64,000 bases of DNA from UBA5734 sp964499985 (GCA_964499985.1 CAZCMX010000001.1:42083-106082), one strand, 5' to 3'. Counted from the first letter of the stretch, positions 34,012 to 44,813 are shown. Program-made: numbers and translations. The notes: generated by a model not told the origin, from the sequence alone.

Positions 34012-36097
34012 CGGGATATTTGACCCTTTCGTGAAAATGTCCGGCATAGACTTGCATGAAGGCGGCGATGACGGATTCGATGTCCCGGAAGGAAAGTCCG
34101 GACTGGACCAGCTGGTCTTGTTCATTCTTGATTTTGATGATCCGCCGGATCAGGCTTTCTGCCGCTTCGAGCTGATGGGTATTGGTCGATTTCATGGCCG
34201 CTTCGACGGAATCCGACAGCATGACAATGGCAGATTCGCGACTGGACGGAATCGGGCAGCGGTAGCGGAACTGGCTGGCATCCGGCTCTTCGGACTCGTT
34301 TTCTGCAGCAAGCCGCTTGGCCTTCTGGTAGAAATAAGCCTGCATGGTCGAACCATGGTGCTCCTGGATGATATTGACCAATGGAGTTGGCAGGCGATAA
34401 CGGCGGGCAATCCGTACCCCGGCATCCGGATGGCCGATGATGATCCGGGCGCTTTCAACCGGATCGAGGCTGTCATGCGGATTTTCACCGGACTGGTTTT
34501 CCGTGAACATCAGGGGGGAATCGAGCTTGCCGATATCGTGGTAATAGGCTCCGACTCGCGCCAGCAATGGATTGGCGCCGACGGCCTCAGCCGCGGCATC
34601 GGCCAGGTTGGCCACCATCATGCTATGCTGCGAAGTGCCTGGTGCTTCAATGAAGAGGCGCCGGAGCAGGGGATTGCCCGGCTGGGACAATTCGATCAGG
34701 CGCAGCGGCGAGACGGAATTGAAGATCATTTCAAACAATGGCATGATGCCGATCGCAGCAATCACGGAAATGGTGCCACTGAGTGCGGTAACCGCACAAT
34801 TGAGGCTGATCTTCGGCCATTCCTCCTTGAGCAGGATGCCGAAGGCCAGGGTGGTCAGGAAATTGGTACTGGCCGTGGCAATGATGATATAAGCATAATT
34901 GTCGCGGCGGGAGATGCCCTTGGTGAACAAGGCGGCGACACTGCTGCCGCTCAAGGCCACCACCGCGAACAGCGGGTCAAAGCCGGCCATGGGCAGGACT
35001 GAGATGGTCAGGAGCAGGGACATCAGGCTGGACGTGCGGAAGCCATAATAGGCGGCCAGGAGCACGGCTGTAAAGTAGATCGGTGAGGCCAGGGGTTCAA
35101 CCCGGGCCAGGGCTGCCGAGGCGACCAGGGGGATCAGGAAGGCAACGATCAGGGCGATCCGGTTATTGCGCAAATGGATGGCGTCATTTTCATATTTTTT
35201 CAGATAGAACCAGGCGATGAATGCCAGGGGCAGCACCATCAGCAAAATCCCCATCAGGTAGCGGAAATCGAAGACATCGGTCTCGATCAGGTCCAGTTCC
35301 TGCAGCAACTGGTAAGTGCCACTGGTGATGACATCGCCCTGCGAGACAATCCGGGCGCCACGATTGATCAGGACAGGATTGTTCTGGACCTTGTCATACG
35401 CCGCCTGGCGGGCATTTTCGGTCGCGATCGAATCATAGGCAATATTGGGCACCAGGACCAGGCCGAGGACATTGCCGATCAGGCTGATATCCTCGCGGTT
35501 GAAGCTGGTGCTGTCGCCGAGGGCTTCGATCCGGTTGTTCAGGGTCGAGTTCAGGGAATAGGAATCGACCGGCTCGCTCATGATCAGGGTGGCGATCGAC
35601 CGGGCATGGCCACGGACGCTCCGGAAACGTTCCGGATCCATGCGCAGGAAGGCCTCCAGATCATCTGAGGACACAACCAGATCCATTTCCCGGTCATATT
35701 CCCGGACCAGGTCGGTCACCAGGTTGCGGATGGTCGAATTGGACACGGCCGGCTGGTTCGGATCGGCTTCTTCGCCAGGCTCGGGAAAGATCTCCTGCCG
35801 CTTGGCCGCCAGCAGGTCGAAGAACAGGTCAAACCGGCCCATGACATCGGTCACGATCGCATCTGAACGAACCACGACAATCGCCACATCGGCCGCGGCC
35901 TTGCTGGCGCGCTGGTCGGTCGCCGCCTTGTCCCGGATGCTGCGGGAGGCCGTGATATCAAAGGGGCTCGTATCCCCGACGGTCAGGGGATATTTTTCCG
36001 GGATGGATCCATAATAGATGGCTGCCACCGCGCTGAGCAATAGAAGCGGGACCAGAAGATAGGTCAGCAATCTCTGGACTTGGGCGGGCAATTTCAT
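33989..36097 (-). CDS. pgpH: PgpH-like HD-domain membrane protein (probable c-di-AMP phosphodiesterase)
   Basis: A 702-residue 7TM-HD protein. An N-terminal signal-anchor (LLTYLLVPLLLLSAVAAIYY, residues 10-29) is followed by a roughly 250-residue extracytoplasmic 7TMR-HDED domain. Then comes a block of seven hydrophobic helices (about 280-460) and a cytoplasmic HD domain with GTSQHSMMVANLADAA and YYHDIGKL. Proteins of this architecture (PgpH of Listeria) hydrolyse c-di-AMP. No diadenylate cyclase gene is in the window. Confidence 0.9.
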   Translation of the reverse strand: MKLPAQVQRLLTYLLVPLLLLSAVAAIYYGSIPEKYPLTVGDTSPFDITASRSIRDKAATDQRASKAAADVAIVVVRSDAIVTDVMGRFDLFFDLLAAKRQEIFPEPGEEADPNQPAVSNSTIRNLVTDLVREYDREMDLVVSSDDLEAFLRMDPERFRSVRGHARSIATLIMSEPVDSYSLNSTLNNRIEALGDSTSFNREDISLIGNVLGLVLVPNIAYDSIATENARQAAYDKVQNNPVLINRGARIVSQGDVITSGTYQLLQELDLIETDVFDFRYLMGILLMVLPLAFIAWFYLKKYENDAIHLRNNRIALIVAFLIPLVASAALARVEPLASPIYFTAVLLAAYYGFRTSSLMSLLLTISVLPMAGFDPLFAVVALSGSSVAALFTKGISRRDNYAYIIIATASTNFLTTLAFGILLKEEWPKISLNCAVTALSGTISVIAAIGIMPLFEMIFNSVSPLRLIELSQPGNPLLRRLFIEAPGTSQHSMMVANLADAAAEAVGANPLLARVGAYYHDIGKLDSPLMFTENQSGENPHDSLDPVESARIIIGHPDAGVRIARRYRLPTPLVNIIQEHHGSTMQAYFYQKAKRLAAENESEEPDASQFRYRCPIPSSRESAIVMLSDSVEAAMKSTNTHQLEAAESLIRRIIKIKNEQDQLVQSGLSFRDIESVIAAFMQVYAGHFHERVKYPDASPVRQ

Positions 36098-36100
36098 GGA

Positions 36101-37060
36101 TCAGCCTCCCCTCTGGTTTTCATGCTCATAGGCCTTGATGATCCGCTGGACCAGCGCATTCCTGACCACATCGCGCCGGGTCAGCTCGACAAAGGCAATG
36201 CCCTCCACCTCGGAGAGGATCTTGCGGGCTTCTTTCAAACCAGACTTGCGGTCGCCCGGCAAGTCAATCTGGGTGATATCGCCCGTGATCACAGCCCGGG
36301 AATTGAAGCCCAGGCGAGTCAGGAACATTTTCATCTGTTCCGGGGTGGTGTTCTGGGCTTCGTCGAGGATGATGAACGCCTCATCCAGGGTGCGCCCACG
36401 CATATAGGCCAGAGGCGAAACCTCGATCAGGCCTTTTTCAAGATTCTTCAGGTATTGCTCGGGTCCCATCAGCTCATGCAGGGCATCATAGAGCGGACGC
36501 ATATAGGGATCGACCTTGTTTTGCAGGTCACCCGGTAAAAAGCCGAGCTTTTCTCCGGCCTCGACAGCGGGACGGGTCAGGATGATCCGGGACACCTCAT
36601 GCGAACGAAAGGCATTGACCGCCATGGCCACCGCTAAAAAGGTCTTGCCAGTTCCCGCCGGGCCGATGGCGAAGGTCACCTCATGGTCCCGGATCGCCTG
36701 GACATACTGGCGCTGGCCAAAGGTCTTGCTTTTGATCGGCCGTCCCTTGGCCGTGACGGCAATCGAGTCCGGTGCATAATGGATCACCTGTTCCAGATTG
36801 CCATCCCGGGCGGTGTCCGTCAGGTAGGTCACCAGCTGGAGATTGACCGGATGGCCTTGCTGGGCCAGCTCGAGCAGCCGTTCGATCACGGCCACGGCCT
36901 TTTCCAGGTCCAGGCCATCGCCCGAGATCTGGAATCCGCCCATGGCCAGTTCAAGCCGGACCCCGAGCATTTTCTCAATCACATCGAAATGGCTGTTGAA
37001 ACTGCCGGCCACCGCCTGGGCGATGTCTGGCCGGTTGACCAGCAACTGTTTTTCAATCAT
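36101..37060 (-). CDS. phoH: PhoH-like ATPase
   Basis: A 319-residue PhoH/YbeZ-type ATPase with Walker A AIGPAGTGKTFLAV, ILTRPAVEAGEKLGFLPGDL and the DEAQ box FIILDEAQNTT. Homologues act with YbeY in RNA metabolism, which fits the gene order. It ends three bases before the pgpH start. Confidence 0.92.
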   Translation of the reverse strand: MIEKQLLVNRPDIAQAVAGSFNSHFDVIEKMLGVRLELAMGGFQISGDGLDLEKAVAVIERLLELAQQGHPVNLQLVTYLTDTARDGNLEQVIHYAPDSIAVTAKGRPIKSKTFGQRQYVQAIRDHEVTFAIGPAGTGKTFLAVAMAVNAFRSHEVSRIILTRPAVEAGEKLGFLPGDLQNKVDPYMRPLYDALHELMGPEQYLKNLEKGLIEVSPLAYMRGRTLDEAFIILDEAQNTTPEQMKMFLTRLGFNSRAVITGDITQIDLPGDRKSGLKEARKILSEVEGIAFVELTRRDVVRNALVQRIIKAYEHENQRGG

Positions 37061-37080
37061 CCGTTTGCCACACTCCGTTC

Positions 37081-37803
37081 CTATTGCCCGGTGGTTTTTG
37101 GCATCAGCAAGTCAATTTTAAACGCCAGGCTGTCTTCACTCAAGGCAGGGATTGTCAATTCCTTGACCGCCTGGAACAGAATTTCATACTGGTCATTGCG
37201 CAAGGTGGCATCTGAGAGAACCGACTTTTTCAACGTGTCCAGATAGGACAGGATATAGGCTTCCTTGCTGTGATCGGTGATCGCCCGGATCACAAAAGTG
37301 CCCTGGCGATTATAGCCATTGCCATTGATGATGATCGAAGAGGCCGTGGCCCGGATTTCCGAGGTGGCGACCAGGCGTTCGTCATTGACCGAGATCGCCT
37401 GGGCCCCGAGGGCTCGCAGGTCGTTGACAAAGGTGCGCAGCACACTGTCCCGGATCAGACTTTCCGGGGAGCAGCTGATATCGATCTGGATCCCATAGTT
37501 CTTGACCTCTCGCAAGCCTGCAAAAATGGCCAGGCGCTCTTTTTCCTTGATGATCGTCTCGATGCTGGCGCTGCCCTGGGCATAGTCATTTTCCAACTGG
37601 GAAATATACTGGTACAGCTCGGCATTTCGGGTATTGAGCTCGGCATTCTTGTTGGCCGTGTCGATCAGTTTGTACTGCAATTCTTCGAGCCGGTCCGCAG
37701 TCACATTGTTCTCGTTGACATTTTTCATCTGCAAGGCGATCAGGATGCCAAGCACCATGCAGATGATGGTCATTGCACCATATTGGACCCATTTTGACTT
37801 CAT
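37081..37803 (-). CDS. DUF881 protein, membrane-anchored (first of two)
   Basis: A 240-residue protein with one N-terminal membrane segment (residues 9-25), a coiled-coil region (about 35-90) and the DUF881 domain: ALGAQAISVNDERLVATSEI, then a strand-turn region ending FVIRAITD. DUF881 proteins of Firmicutes (YlxX/YlxW-like) sit near cell-division genes, but their role is unknown. It overlaps the second copy by four bases and is followed by phoH after 20 bases. The conserved Cys/Gly usually seen in the GPTI motif is replaced here by ATASSIIIN. Confidence 0.8.
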   Translation of the reverse strand: MKSKWVQYGAMTIICMVLGILIALQMKNVNENNVTADRLEELQYKLIDTANKNAELNTRNAELYQYISQLENDYAQGSASIETIIKEKERLAIFAGLREVKNYGIQIDISCSPESLIRDSVLRTFVNDLRALGAQAISVNDERLVATSEIRATASSIIINGNGYNRQGTFVIRAITDHSKEAYILSYLDTLKKSVLSDATLRNDQYEILFQAVKELTIPALSEDSLAFKIDLLMPKTTGQ

Positions 37804-38576
37804 GCTGCCGGGACCTCCAGTTTGTCGATGTATTTGCCCAGGTCATCTGCCTCGGCAAATGCTTTGATCATGATATCCGGCGAGGATTCGACCGCAACGA
37901 CCAGACCGATTTCCGGCATTTGCCGCAAGCTGAGCATCGGATCGTTCTGGATGCTGGCGGCCATTGCCTGGGGATCATAGCCAATGGCCCGGATGACATA
38001 GGGGGGTGTCAGCCGCTGCATATTGCATAAAATGGTCGGGCCGATGCAAAAGACATAGGACGCATTCGTGATCCGCTGGTCATTGACGCTCAGAGCCGCC
38101 GCCCCGGAGGATTTGAGCAATTCCAGGACATGGCGCACATCACTGTCATGGACGATCGCATCCGCAGAATCACGGATGACATCAAAACCCGGCTTGTCAT
38201 TCAAGGTCACGGCGACGCCGGGGCCAGTGACTTCGGTCAAGCCGGCCAGAACACGCATCCGTTTGAGCTCATCCATCAGCCCCGGCTGGCCCTTCTGGCT
38301 GAGGACCTGGGCTATTGCGGCCTCCTTTTGCTCGAGCAAGCGCGCATTTTCTGCCATCAGGCTCTCGTATTGGGCCATTGCTTTGTCCAGTTCCTCCTGG
38401 CGAGCCTTGTAGAGCACGGCCAGATTGTTCTGGTCACGCGTCTTATTGACCAGAGTGACATGGTTGGTCACGATCACGCCAAAGAAAAACAAAAGGACAA
38501 ACAGGAACAGGCTCTGGCGCAAATGGGGGGTATGCCAGATCTTGTTCCAGGCCGTGGTCCGCTGACTTAGCTGCAC
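37800..38576 (-). CDS. DUF881 protein, membrane-anchored (second of two)
   Basis: A 258-residue paralogue of the neighbouring gene. It has a membrane segment (SLFLFVLLFFFGVIVTNHV, about residues 22-40), a coiled coil (55-95) and the full DUF881 motif GAAALSVNDQRITNASYVFC followed by GPTILCN and PPYVIRAIG. The pair probably works together, perhaps as a heteromer. It overlaps rluD by ten bases. Confidence 0.82.
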   Translation of the reverse strand: MQLSQRTTAWNKIWHTPHLRQSLFLFVLLFFFGVIVTNHVTLVNKTRDQNNLAVLYKARQEELDKAMAQYESLMAENARLLEQKEAAIAQVLSQKGQPGLMDELKRMRVLAGLTEVTGPGVAVTLNDKPGFDVIRDSADAIVHDSDVRHVLELLKSSGAAALSVNDQRITNASYVFCIGPTILCNMQRLTPPYVIRAIGYDPQAMAASIQNDPMLSLRQMPEIGLVVAVESSPDIMIKAFAEADDLGKYIDKLEVPAA

Positions 38577-39478
38577 TGCTGCACCGCCAGCAAAAACGAT
38601 TGGGGCAAGGGGCTTTCAACGACAATCGATTCTTGGGTCACCGGGTGGACAAAAGCCAGCCTCGATGCATGGAGGACTTGGCCGGACTGGCCGAAGGCCT
38701 GGCGGCCCTGGGCATATACCGGGTCTCCGACAATGGGATGGCCGATATACTGGCAATGGACCCGGATCTGGTGTGTGCGGCCAGTTTCCAGCTCCACCTC
38801 GAGCCAGGTGGCCTTGGCCAGACGCTCGACCACCTTGAAATGTGTGGTTGCTGCCTTGCCTTCGGAGACGATAGCCATCCGCTGGCGGTTTTTCGGGTCA
38901 CGGCCGATCGGCGCCCGGATGGTCCCCTGGTCTGCCGTGACCTGACCATGGACCAGCGCCTGATAGGTGCGGCGAACCTCATGGTGGCGGATTTTTTCGG
39001 CAATCTCCCGGTGGACGGAATTATCCTTGACCACCAGGAGCAGCCCGGACGTGTCCTTGTCGATGCGATGGACGATCCCTGGCCGCCGCACGCCATTGAG
39101 ATCCGACAGCTGGCCCTGACAGTAGCTCAGCAAGGCATTGACCAGAGTGCCGCCGCTATGGCCGGGTGCGGGATGGACAACCATGCCCTGGGGTTTATCG
39201 ATCACCAGCAGCCATTCATCTTCATAGCGGATGACCAGGGGAATGGCTTCAGGCAGGACGGTCGAATCGACCGGATCCGGCAGCTCGACCGTGACCTTTT
39301 GCCCGGCCCGGGGTTTGAAGGACGGTTTCACCACCTGGCCATCCACCCGGACCTGCGCCCGATCGATCAAGTCCTTCAGGAAGGCTCGCGAATGCAAGGG
39401 GATCTGTTGGGACAGCCAGGCGTCCAGCCGGATCGATGCCGGTTCCGGTACATCAAAGGTCAAGTCAAGGATTTCCAT
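38567..39478 (-). CDS. rluD: RluD-type ribosomal large-subunit pseudouridine synthase
   Basis: A 303-residue RluA-family enzyme with an N-terminal S4 domain (IRLDAWLSQQIPLHSRAFLK to about residue 75). The catalytic domain contains VIDKPQGMVVHPAPGHSGGT and HRIDKDTSGLLLVVKD. RluD-type enzymes modify helix 69 of 23S rRNA. It follows lspA by 14 bases, the conserved lspA-rluD order. Confidence 0.92.
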   Translation of the reverse strand: MEILDLTFDVPEPASIRLDAWLSQQIPLHSRAFLKDLIDRAQVRVDGQVVKPSFKPRAGQKVTVELPDPVDSTVLPEAIPLVIRYEDEWLLVIDKPQGMVVHPAPGHSGGTLVNALLSYCQGQLSDLNGVRRPGIVHRIDKDTSGLLLVVKDNSVHREIAEKIRHHEVRRTYQALVHGQVTADQGTIRAPIGRDPKNRQRMAIVSEGKAATTHFKVVERLAKATWLEVELETGRTHQIRVHCQYIGHPIVGDPVYAQGRQAFGQSGQVLHASRLAFVHPVTQESIVVESPLPQSFLLAVQQCS

Positions 39479-39492
39479 GCCAATGCCTCATT

Positions 39493-39981
39493 TCAGGACA
39501 GGTAGGTCTGTTTTCGTATAAACAGGCTGCCCTGATCTTTGTCAAAAAGGACAAACAGGGATAATAGGATCGTGCCGATGACCAGGCAAATATCGGCCAG
39601 GTTGAAGGTCGGAAAAATATACGTGCCAAAATGGAAGTCGAGGTAATCGATCACTCCACCGTCACGTATACGGTCGATCAAATTGCCGATGGCCCCGGCG
39701 GCCATCAAGGCCAAGGCAGCCTGGTAGCGCTTCTTTTTGATGATCAAAGTCAGGGCCACCATGGCCACTGAGGCAATCGCCGAAAGGATCGACAAGACAA
39801 CGATCCCCCAGGACTGGTCCGCCAGGAAGCTCCAGGCTGCGCCTGTATTGCGCCGGTTGACCAGATAGAAGAATGAGTCGATCACGACTTGATTCGTGTT
39901 TCCCGGCAGCAGCTGGACGACCAGCCGCTTGATCAGCTGGTCAGCGGTTGAAAGTCCTGCGATGATTATGATCCAGACCAT
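39493..39981 (-). CDS. lspA: Lipoprotein signal peptidase (signal peptidase II)
   Basis: A membrane aspartyl protease that cleaves prolipoproteins before the lipidated Cys. The real start is the ATG at 39981 (VWIIIIAGLSTADQLIKRL), giving 162 residues. Earlier in-frame codons belong to the upstream lipoprotein gene. Conserved blocks are NRRNTGAAWSFL, GAIGNLIDRIRDGGVIDYLD (first catalytic Asp in NLIDR) and FNLADICLVIG (second Asp in NLAD). Four membrane segments are visible. The start overlaps the upstream lipoprotein gene by 16 bases. Confidence 0.95.
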   Translation of the reverse strand: MVWIIIIAGLSTADQLIKRLVVQLLPGNTNQVVIDSFFYLVNRRNTGAAWSFLADQSWGIVVLSILSAIASVAMVALTLIIKKKRYQAALALMAAGAIGNLIDRIRDGGVIDYLDFHFGTYIFPTFNLADICLVIGTILLSLFVLFDKDQGSLFIRKQTYLS

Positions 39982-41657
39982 ATCCACAATTCCTCGATTC
40001 CATGATAAGGTTGTCCATCCAAGGGCTGGCCCTGGCCGATCACCCGGTCGCCATAGGCTATTGCGCCTTCGCCGAGCAGGATGCCACCGCCCTGGACCTG
40101 GAATACCAGATCGGTCAGCACTTGACGGTATTGACTGGCTGTCGCAGCGATCCATTCCTCATCCTGGGCCATTCCGGAACCCAGGAAGGTGAAAAAGGGC
40201 CAGCCAAGAGCCAGATCGCCTGAACCTTCATCATAACGGTTAGCGGTAGCTTCCGGCAATCCCTCACCACTCGTTCCGGTACTGGCGACAGGGGCTGCCA
40301 GGAACCAGGAGGGCTCTGCCGAGGCCGGCAGTCTTGCCGTCTGGAAGGCGAGGCCGAAATCACCACTGACGAGGGCGGCTGAGAAATCCGCCGCCGGCAA
40401 CGACATGACGACAGCGGTCTGGCCGGCGAGCTCCAGCCAGGTGGCAGCCTGCCGGGCCAGATCCCAAAGCAGGGGCTGGTTTGCCGGCACGATGATTTTC
40501 AGCTCATCCGGACGCGGGGCCAGCACCGTTGCCTCTGCGGGCAGCGGTGCGCTGGAGCCGGATTGCGGCAGCGGCTCTACGAGACCTTCCAGCCGCAGGA
40601 CTTCTGGCCAGCTGGACGAAAGGTCCAGTGGCTGGCCCTGGAAACAGGCATGGAAGGCCGGAATGGGCACCTCACTGGTCTGACCTGGCCAGGCCTTGCC
40701 AGCCTTGGCCCAGCGGGCTGTCCGGAGAAAATATTTGTATCGCAGCTGATCCTTCGGATCGGAAATCTGCCTGCCAAACGAGAAAAAAGTGAAGGTCCGG
40801 CTGGTGAAACGGTCCAGGCGCAGACTGCTGCGCATCTGGTACTGGTAGAGATCGTCAGTCGGCAGAAGCACCAGGTCGAGCTTGTCATCCTCGAGGCCGC
40901 GCATTGCCAATGTTGCAGAGGCATAGGTTTTGACCAGGATTGTTTGCAGCGTGGGCTCATTGGCCGGACTGGAGCTCGCTCTCCTGAGCAAAAAGCCATC
41001 TTCAGCTGGGCCTGCCATCTGGAACAGCCGGGTCCCCTGCCACAGGCTGCCAGCGGGCCAGGCCACTTCACTGGCTTTGAGGACCGGGAAGGTCAGGGCA
41101 TAGAGAAAGGCCGGATCGGGTCTTGCCAACTGGAGGACCAGGGTGGTGTCATTGATGAGCCGGCCACTCGAGAAGGCTTGCAATGCGGCGGCATAGGGGG
41201 ACAGGGCACCCAGCCGCTGGATTTCGTTCAAGGTCGCCAGGACATCGGCGGCCTGCAGAGGACTCTGGTCCTGGAAAGTGGCCTCTGGCCTGAGCGACAC
41301 GGTCAATTGGAGCCGTTCCTCACTGTAGCTGAAATCCTGGACCAGTTCAGGCTGCAATTGCCAGTTGGCATCGATCTGGAACAATTGGCCAAAGACCAGC
41401 GAATACACCGCCCGGCTGCTCTCACTGCTGGCCAGGAGGGGATTTTCCGGCGACTGCAGATCCCACCAGAGACGCAAGGTCCCGGATGGGCCTTTGTCCA
41501 GGCCAGTCTGGTCGTCAGGCCGGCCGGGGGTTGTTTCGGCAGCCAATGTGGTTGCTTCAGGCGGCACCGGTCCAGGCTGGCGGATACAACCAGCCAGCAG
41601 AACTGCCACCACCAGCAGCAGGCAGAAAATCGCCTTTTGTCGCTGCTTGCCGTTCAT
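39966..41657 (-). CDS. Solute-binding lipoprotein (family 5, oligopeptide/nickel type)
   Basis: A 563-residue protein with a lipoprotein signal peptide (AIFCLLLVVAVLLAGC; lipid Cys at 24). The mature part resembles extracellular solute-binding proteins of family 5: LRLWWDLQSPENPLLASSES, VYSLVFGQLFQIDANWQLQP, LTVSLRPEATFQDQSPLQAA. No permease or ATPase gene is adjacent, so it is an orphan binding protein. It probably is processed by the LspA encoded right after it with a 16-base overlap. The ligand is unknown. Confidence 0.8.
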   Translation of the reverse strand: MNGKQRQKAIFCLLLVVAVLLAGCIRQPGPVPPEATTLAAETTPGRPDDQTGLDKGPSGTLRLWWDLQSPENPLLASSESSRAVYSLVFGQLFQIDANWQLQPELVQDFSYSEERLQLTVSLRPEATFQDQSPLQAADVLATLNEIQRLGALSPYAAALQAFSSGRLINDTTLVLQLARPDPAFLYALTFPVLKASEVAWPAGSLWQGTRLFQMAGPAEDGFLLRRASSSPANEPTLQTILVKTYASATLAMRGLEDDKLDLVLLPTDDLYQYQMRSSLRLDRFTSRTFTFFSFGRQISDPKDQLRYKYFLRTARWAKAGKAWPGQTSEVPIPAFHACFQGQPLDLSSSWPEVLRLEGLVEPLPQSGSSAPLPAEATVLAPRPDELKIIVPANQPLLWDLARQAATWLELAGQTAVVMSLPAADFSAALVSGDFGLAFQTARLPASAEPSWFLAAPVASTGTSGEGLPEATANRYDEGSGDLALGWPFFTFLGSGMAQDEEWIAATASQYRQVLTDLVFQVQGGGILLGEGAIAYGDRVIGQGQPLDGQPYHGIEELWIWSGS

Positions 41658-42442
41658 TCGCGGATCAGGAGCCTTTCAATGGCCAGGGCCCGGCCTGTTG
41701 CCGGGTCAGCCTGGACGAGCACGGCCGAAAACTGGCCTTTGCCGCCAGCCGCCTCGTAAGGGGCGGGCAAATGGTCGACCAGGCGGCGCAAGGATGAGGC
41801 GGGATCCATGCCGATCACGCCCTCGACCGGACCGGTCATGCCGACATCCGTGATATAGGCGGTTCCCCGGTCCAGGATTCGTTCATCCGCGGTCTGGACA
41901 TGGGTATGCGTTCCGCAAACCAATGTGGCGCGGCCATTGAGGTAATAGGCCATCGCCATTTTTTCCGCTGTGGCTTCAGCATGGAAATCGACCACCACCA
42001 GGGGGATCTGCTGCTGGTTCCTGGCCTGGGCCAGGATCTGGTCGATGGTCGTGAAGGGATCATTCAAGGGTTCCATGAAAACGCGGCCAAGCAGGTTGGC
42101 GACCAGGATTTTGCCGGCCGGCAGTGCGAGAATCTTGTGCCCATAGCCGGGCCAGCTGGCAGGGCCATTGGCCGGCCGGATCACCCCGGGCAGGGTGTCG
42201 ATTCGCTCGACCAGTTCACGGCGTGACCAGGTATGGTTGCCCAATGTGATCAGGTCGACCCCCATGGCATGGATTTCCATGGCCATCCGGGGTGTCAGGC
42301 CCAGTCCGGCCGCTGCATTTTCCCCATTGGCCAGACAAAAATCAACTGCATACTGCTTTTTCAGTCCAGGGAGTTTATCTTTCAGCATCCGCCGGCCCGT
42401 GGCACCGACGATATCGCCAATCATCATGATTTGCAAATGCAT
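41654..42442 (-). CDS. ymdB: YmdB-type metallophosphoesterase
   Basis: A 262-residue calcineurin-like phosphodiesterase. The metal-binding motifs are MIGDIVGATGRRML, NGENAAAGLGLT, LGNHTW, VDFHAEATAEKMAM and GTHTHVQTADERI. B. subtilis YmdB hydrolyses cyclic nucleotides in vitro and influences rny mRNA and biofilm formation. It lies downstream of rny, as in B. subtilis, but a terminator separates the two. A TATAAT at 42467-42462 may start its own transcript. Confidence 0.92.
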   Translation of the reverse strand: MHLQIMMIGDIVGATGRRMLKDKLPGLKKQYAVDFCLANGENAAAGLGLTPRMAMEIHAMGVDLITLGNHTWSRRELVERIDTLPGVIRPANGPASWPGYGHKILALPAGKILVANLLGRVFMEPLNDPFTTIDQILAQARNQQQIPLVVVDFHAEATAEKMAMAYYLNGRATLVCGTHTHVQTADERILDRGTAYITDVGMTGPVEGVIGMDPASSLRRLVDHLPAPYEAAGGKGQFSAVLVQADPATGRALAIERLLIRE

Positions 42443-42573
42443 ATCCTCCAGTCATCCGCTGATTATAATGCAAAACCCGGCAAAAATCGAGATTTACCGC
42501 ACTGAGAGGACGGCGGGACAGCCGTTGTCGCTGCCTTTGACTCCCGATGGCCTGCCGGCTGCTTCAAGAAAAG

Positions 42574-42600
42574 AAAAAGCGCCCTGGGCAGGACGCTTTT
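42574..42600 (-). terminator. Terminator after rny
   Basis: On the minus strand AAAAGCG and CGCTTTT with inner CC/GG pairs form the stem, followed by TTTCTTTTC. The surrounding 42443-42649 gap holds only this and a possible ymdB promoter. Confidence 0.72.
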
Positions 42601-42649
42601 CTCGGGTTGGTTTTTCGGTAATTGTTGTTGCTCCAGACCAGACTGGATG

Positions 42650-44230
<1,581 letters not shown>

Positions 44231-44287
44231 TATTTACTTATCAAGTTTCATTATGGTTGACGCAAATGCGAAATAAGCATCGGGTTT

Positions 44288-44317
44288 ATTCTATTAAAAT
44301 CGAACGAATGTTGTCAA
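44288..44317 (-). promoter_or_regulatory. Promoter of rny
   Basis: On the minus strand TTGACA (44317-44312), 18 bases, TAGAAT (44293-44288). Confidence 0.78.
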
Positions 44318-44330
44318 TAAAAACAGCACC

Positions 44331-44753
44331 CTAATCCGGAACTGGAAATTTTTCGTGAAGATTGCCATTGACCAGGACAATCGGCGCTTTGCCGCAGCGA
44401 TGCTGGCAGGAACAGCTTTTCACCTTGACCGGTCCGGTATCCGGGCCGGTCTTGCCTCGAGCAGCCTCGGCCTCCAGTGCGGCCATGATTTTCCGGGCGC
44501 CCCGAGCCTGGCAGGCCTTGCCCAGGCAAACCTCATAAACCAGCGGTTTGATTTTTACTGCAGGACGACCGGTTGTCTGGTCATCCTTACTGCAGCCAGC
44601 AAGGCCAGTCTGGACCAGCCGCAAGGCCAGAGCCGGGGCGATCTGGTTTTCGCGGGCCAGGTCTGCGAGGGTTTGGAATTGCGATGCCAAGGTCACGTCC
44701 TGCGCCTGCCCCGACAGGGCCTGGCAGATCTGCCTGATTTTCCGGTTTTCCAT
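44331..44753 (-). CDS. NuoE-like [2Fe-2S] thioredoxin-fold protein
   Basis: A 140-residue protein with a helical N-terminal part (about 65 residues) and a C-terminal thioredoxin-like ferredoxin domain. Cysteines occur as CLGKAC (about residue 76) and CSCQHRC followed by GKAPIVLVNG, the C-x4-C and C-x3-C pattern of NuoE/HndA-type subunits. Such domains pass electrons in NADH dehydrogenases and bifurcating hydrogenases. Here no NuoF or hydrogenase gene is adjacent, so it is a stand-alone copy of unknown partner. AAGGGGG precedes the ATG. Confidence 0.75.
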   Translation of the reverse strand: MENRKIRQICQALSGQAQDVTLASQFQTLADLARENQIAPALALRLVQTGLAGCSKDDQTTGRPAVKIKPLVYEVCLGKACQARGARKIMAALEAEAARGKTGPDTGPVKVKSCSCQHRCGKAPIVLVNGNLHEKFPVPD

Positions 44754-44776
44754 TTCCCGCCCCCTTAGCTTTAGGC

Positions 44777-44782
44777 TATAAT
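44777..44782 (+). promoter_or_regulatory. -10 element before the RluA-family gene
   Basis: Perfect TATAAT, 31 bases before the TTG start codon; no clear -35 at the right distance. Confidence 0.45.
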
Positions 44783-44813
44783 GCTTTTGACTTTAGTTTA
44801 GGAGAAAAACCGT

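Noticed and set aside
40563..41759. Long plus-strand open frame opposite the solute-binding lipoprotein
   Set aside because: The minus strand has signal peptide, lipobox and family motifs; the plus frame has none.
44301..44314. LexA-box-like CGAACGAATGTTGT in the rny promoter spacer
   Set aside because: The right half deviates from the GTTTG of the lexA boxes and SOS control of rny has no support; a chance match is likely.
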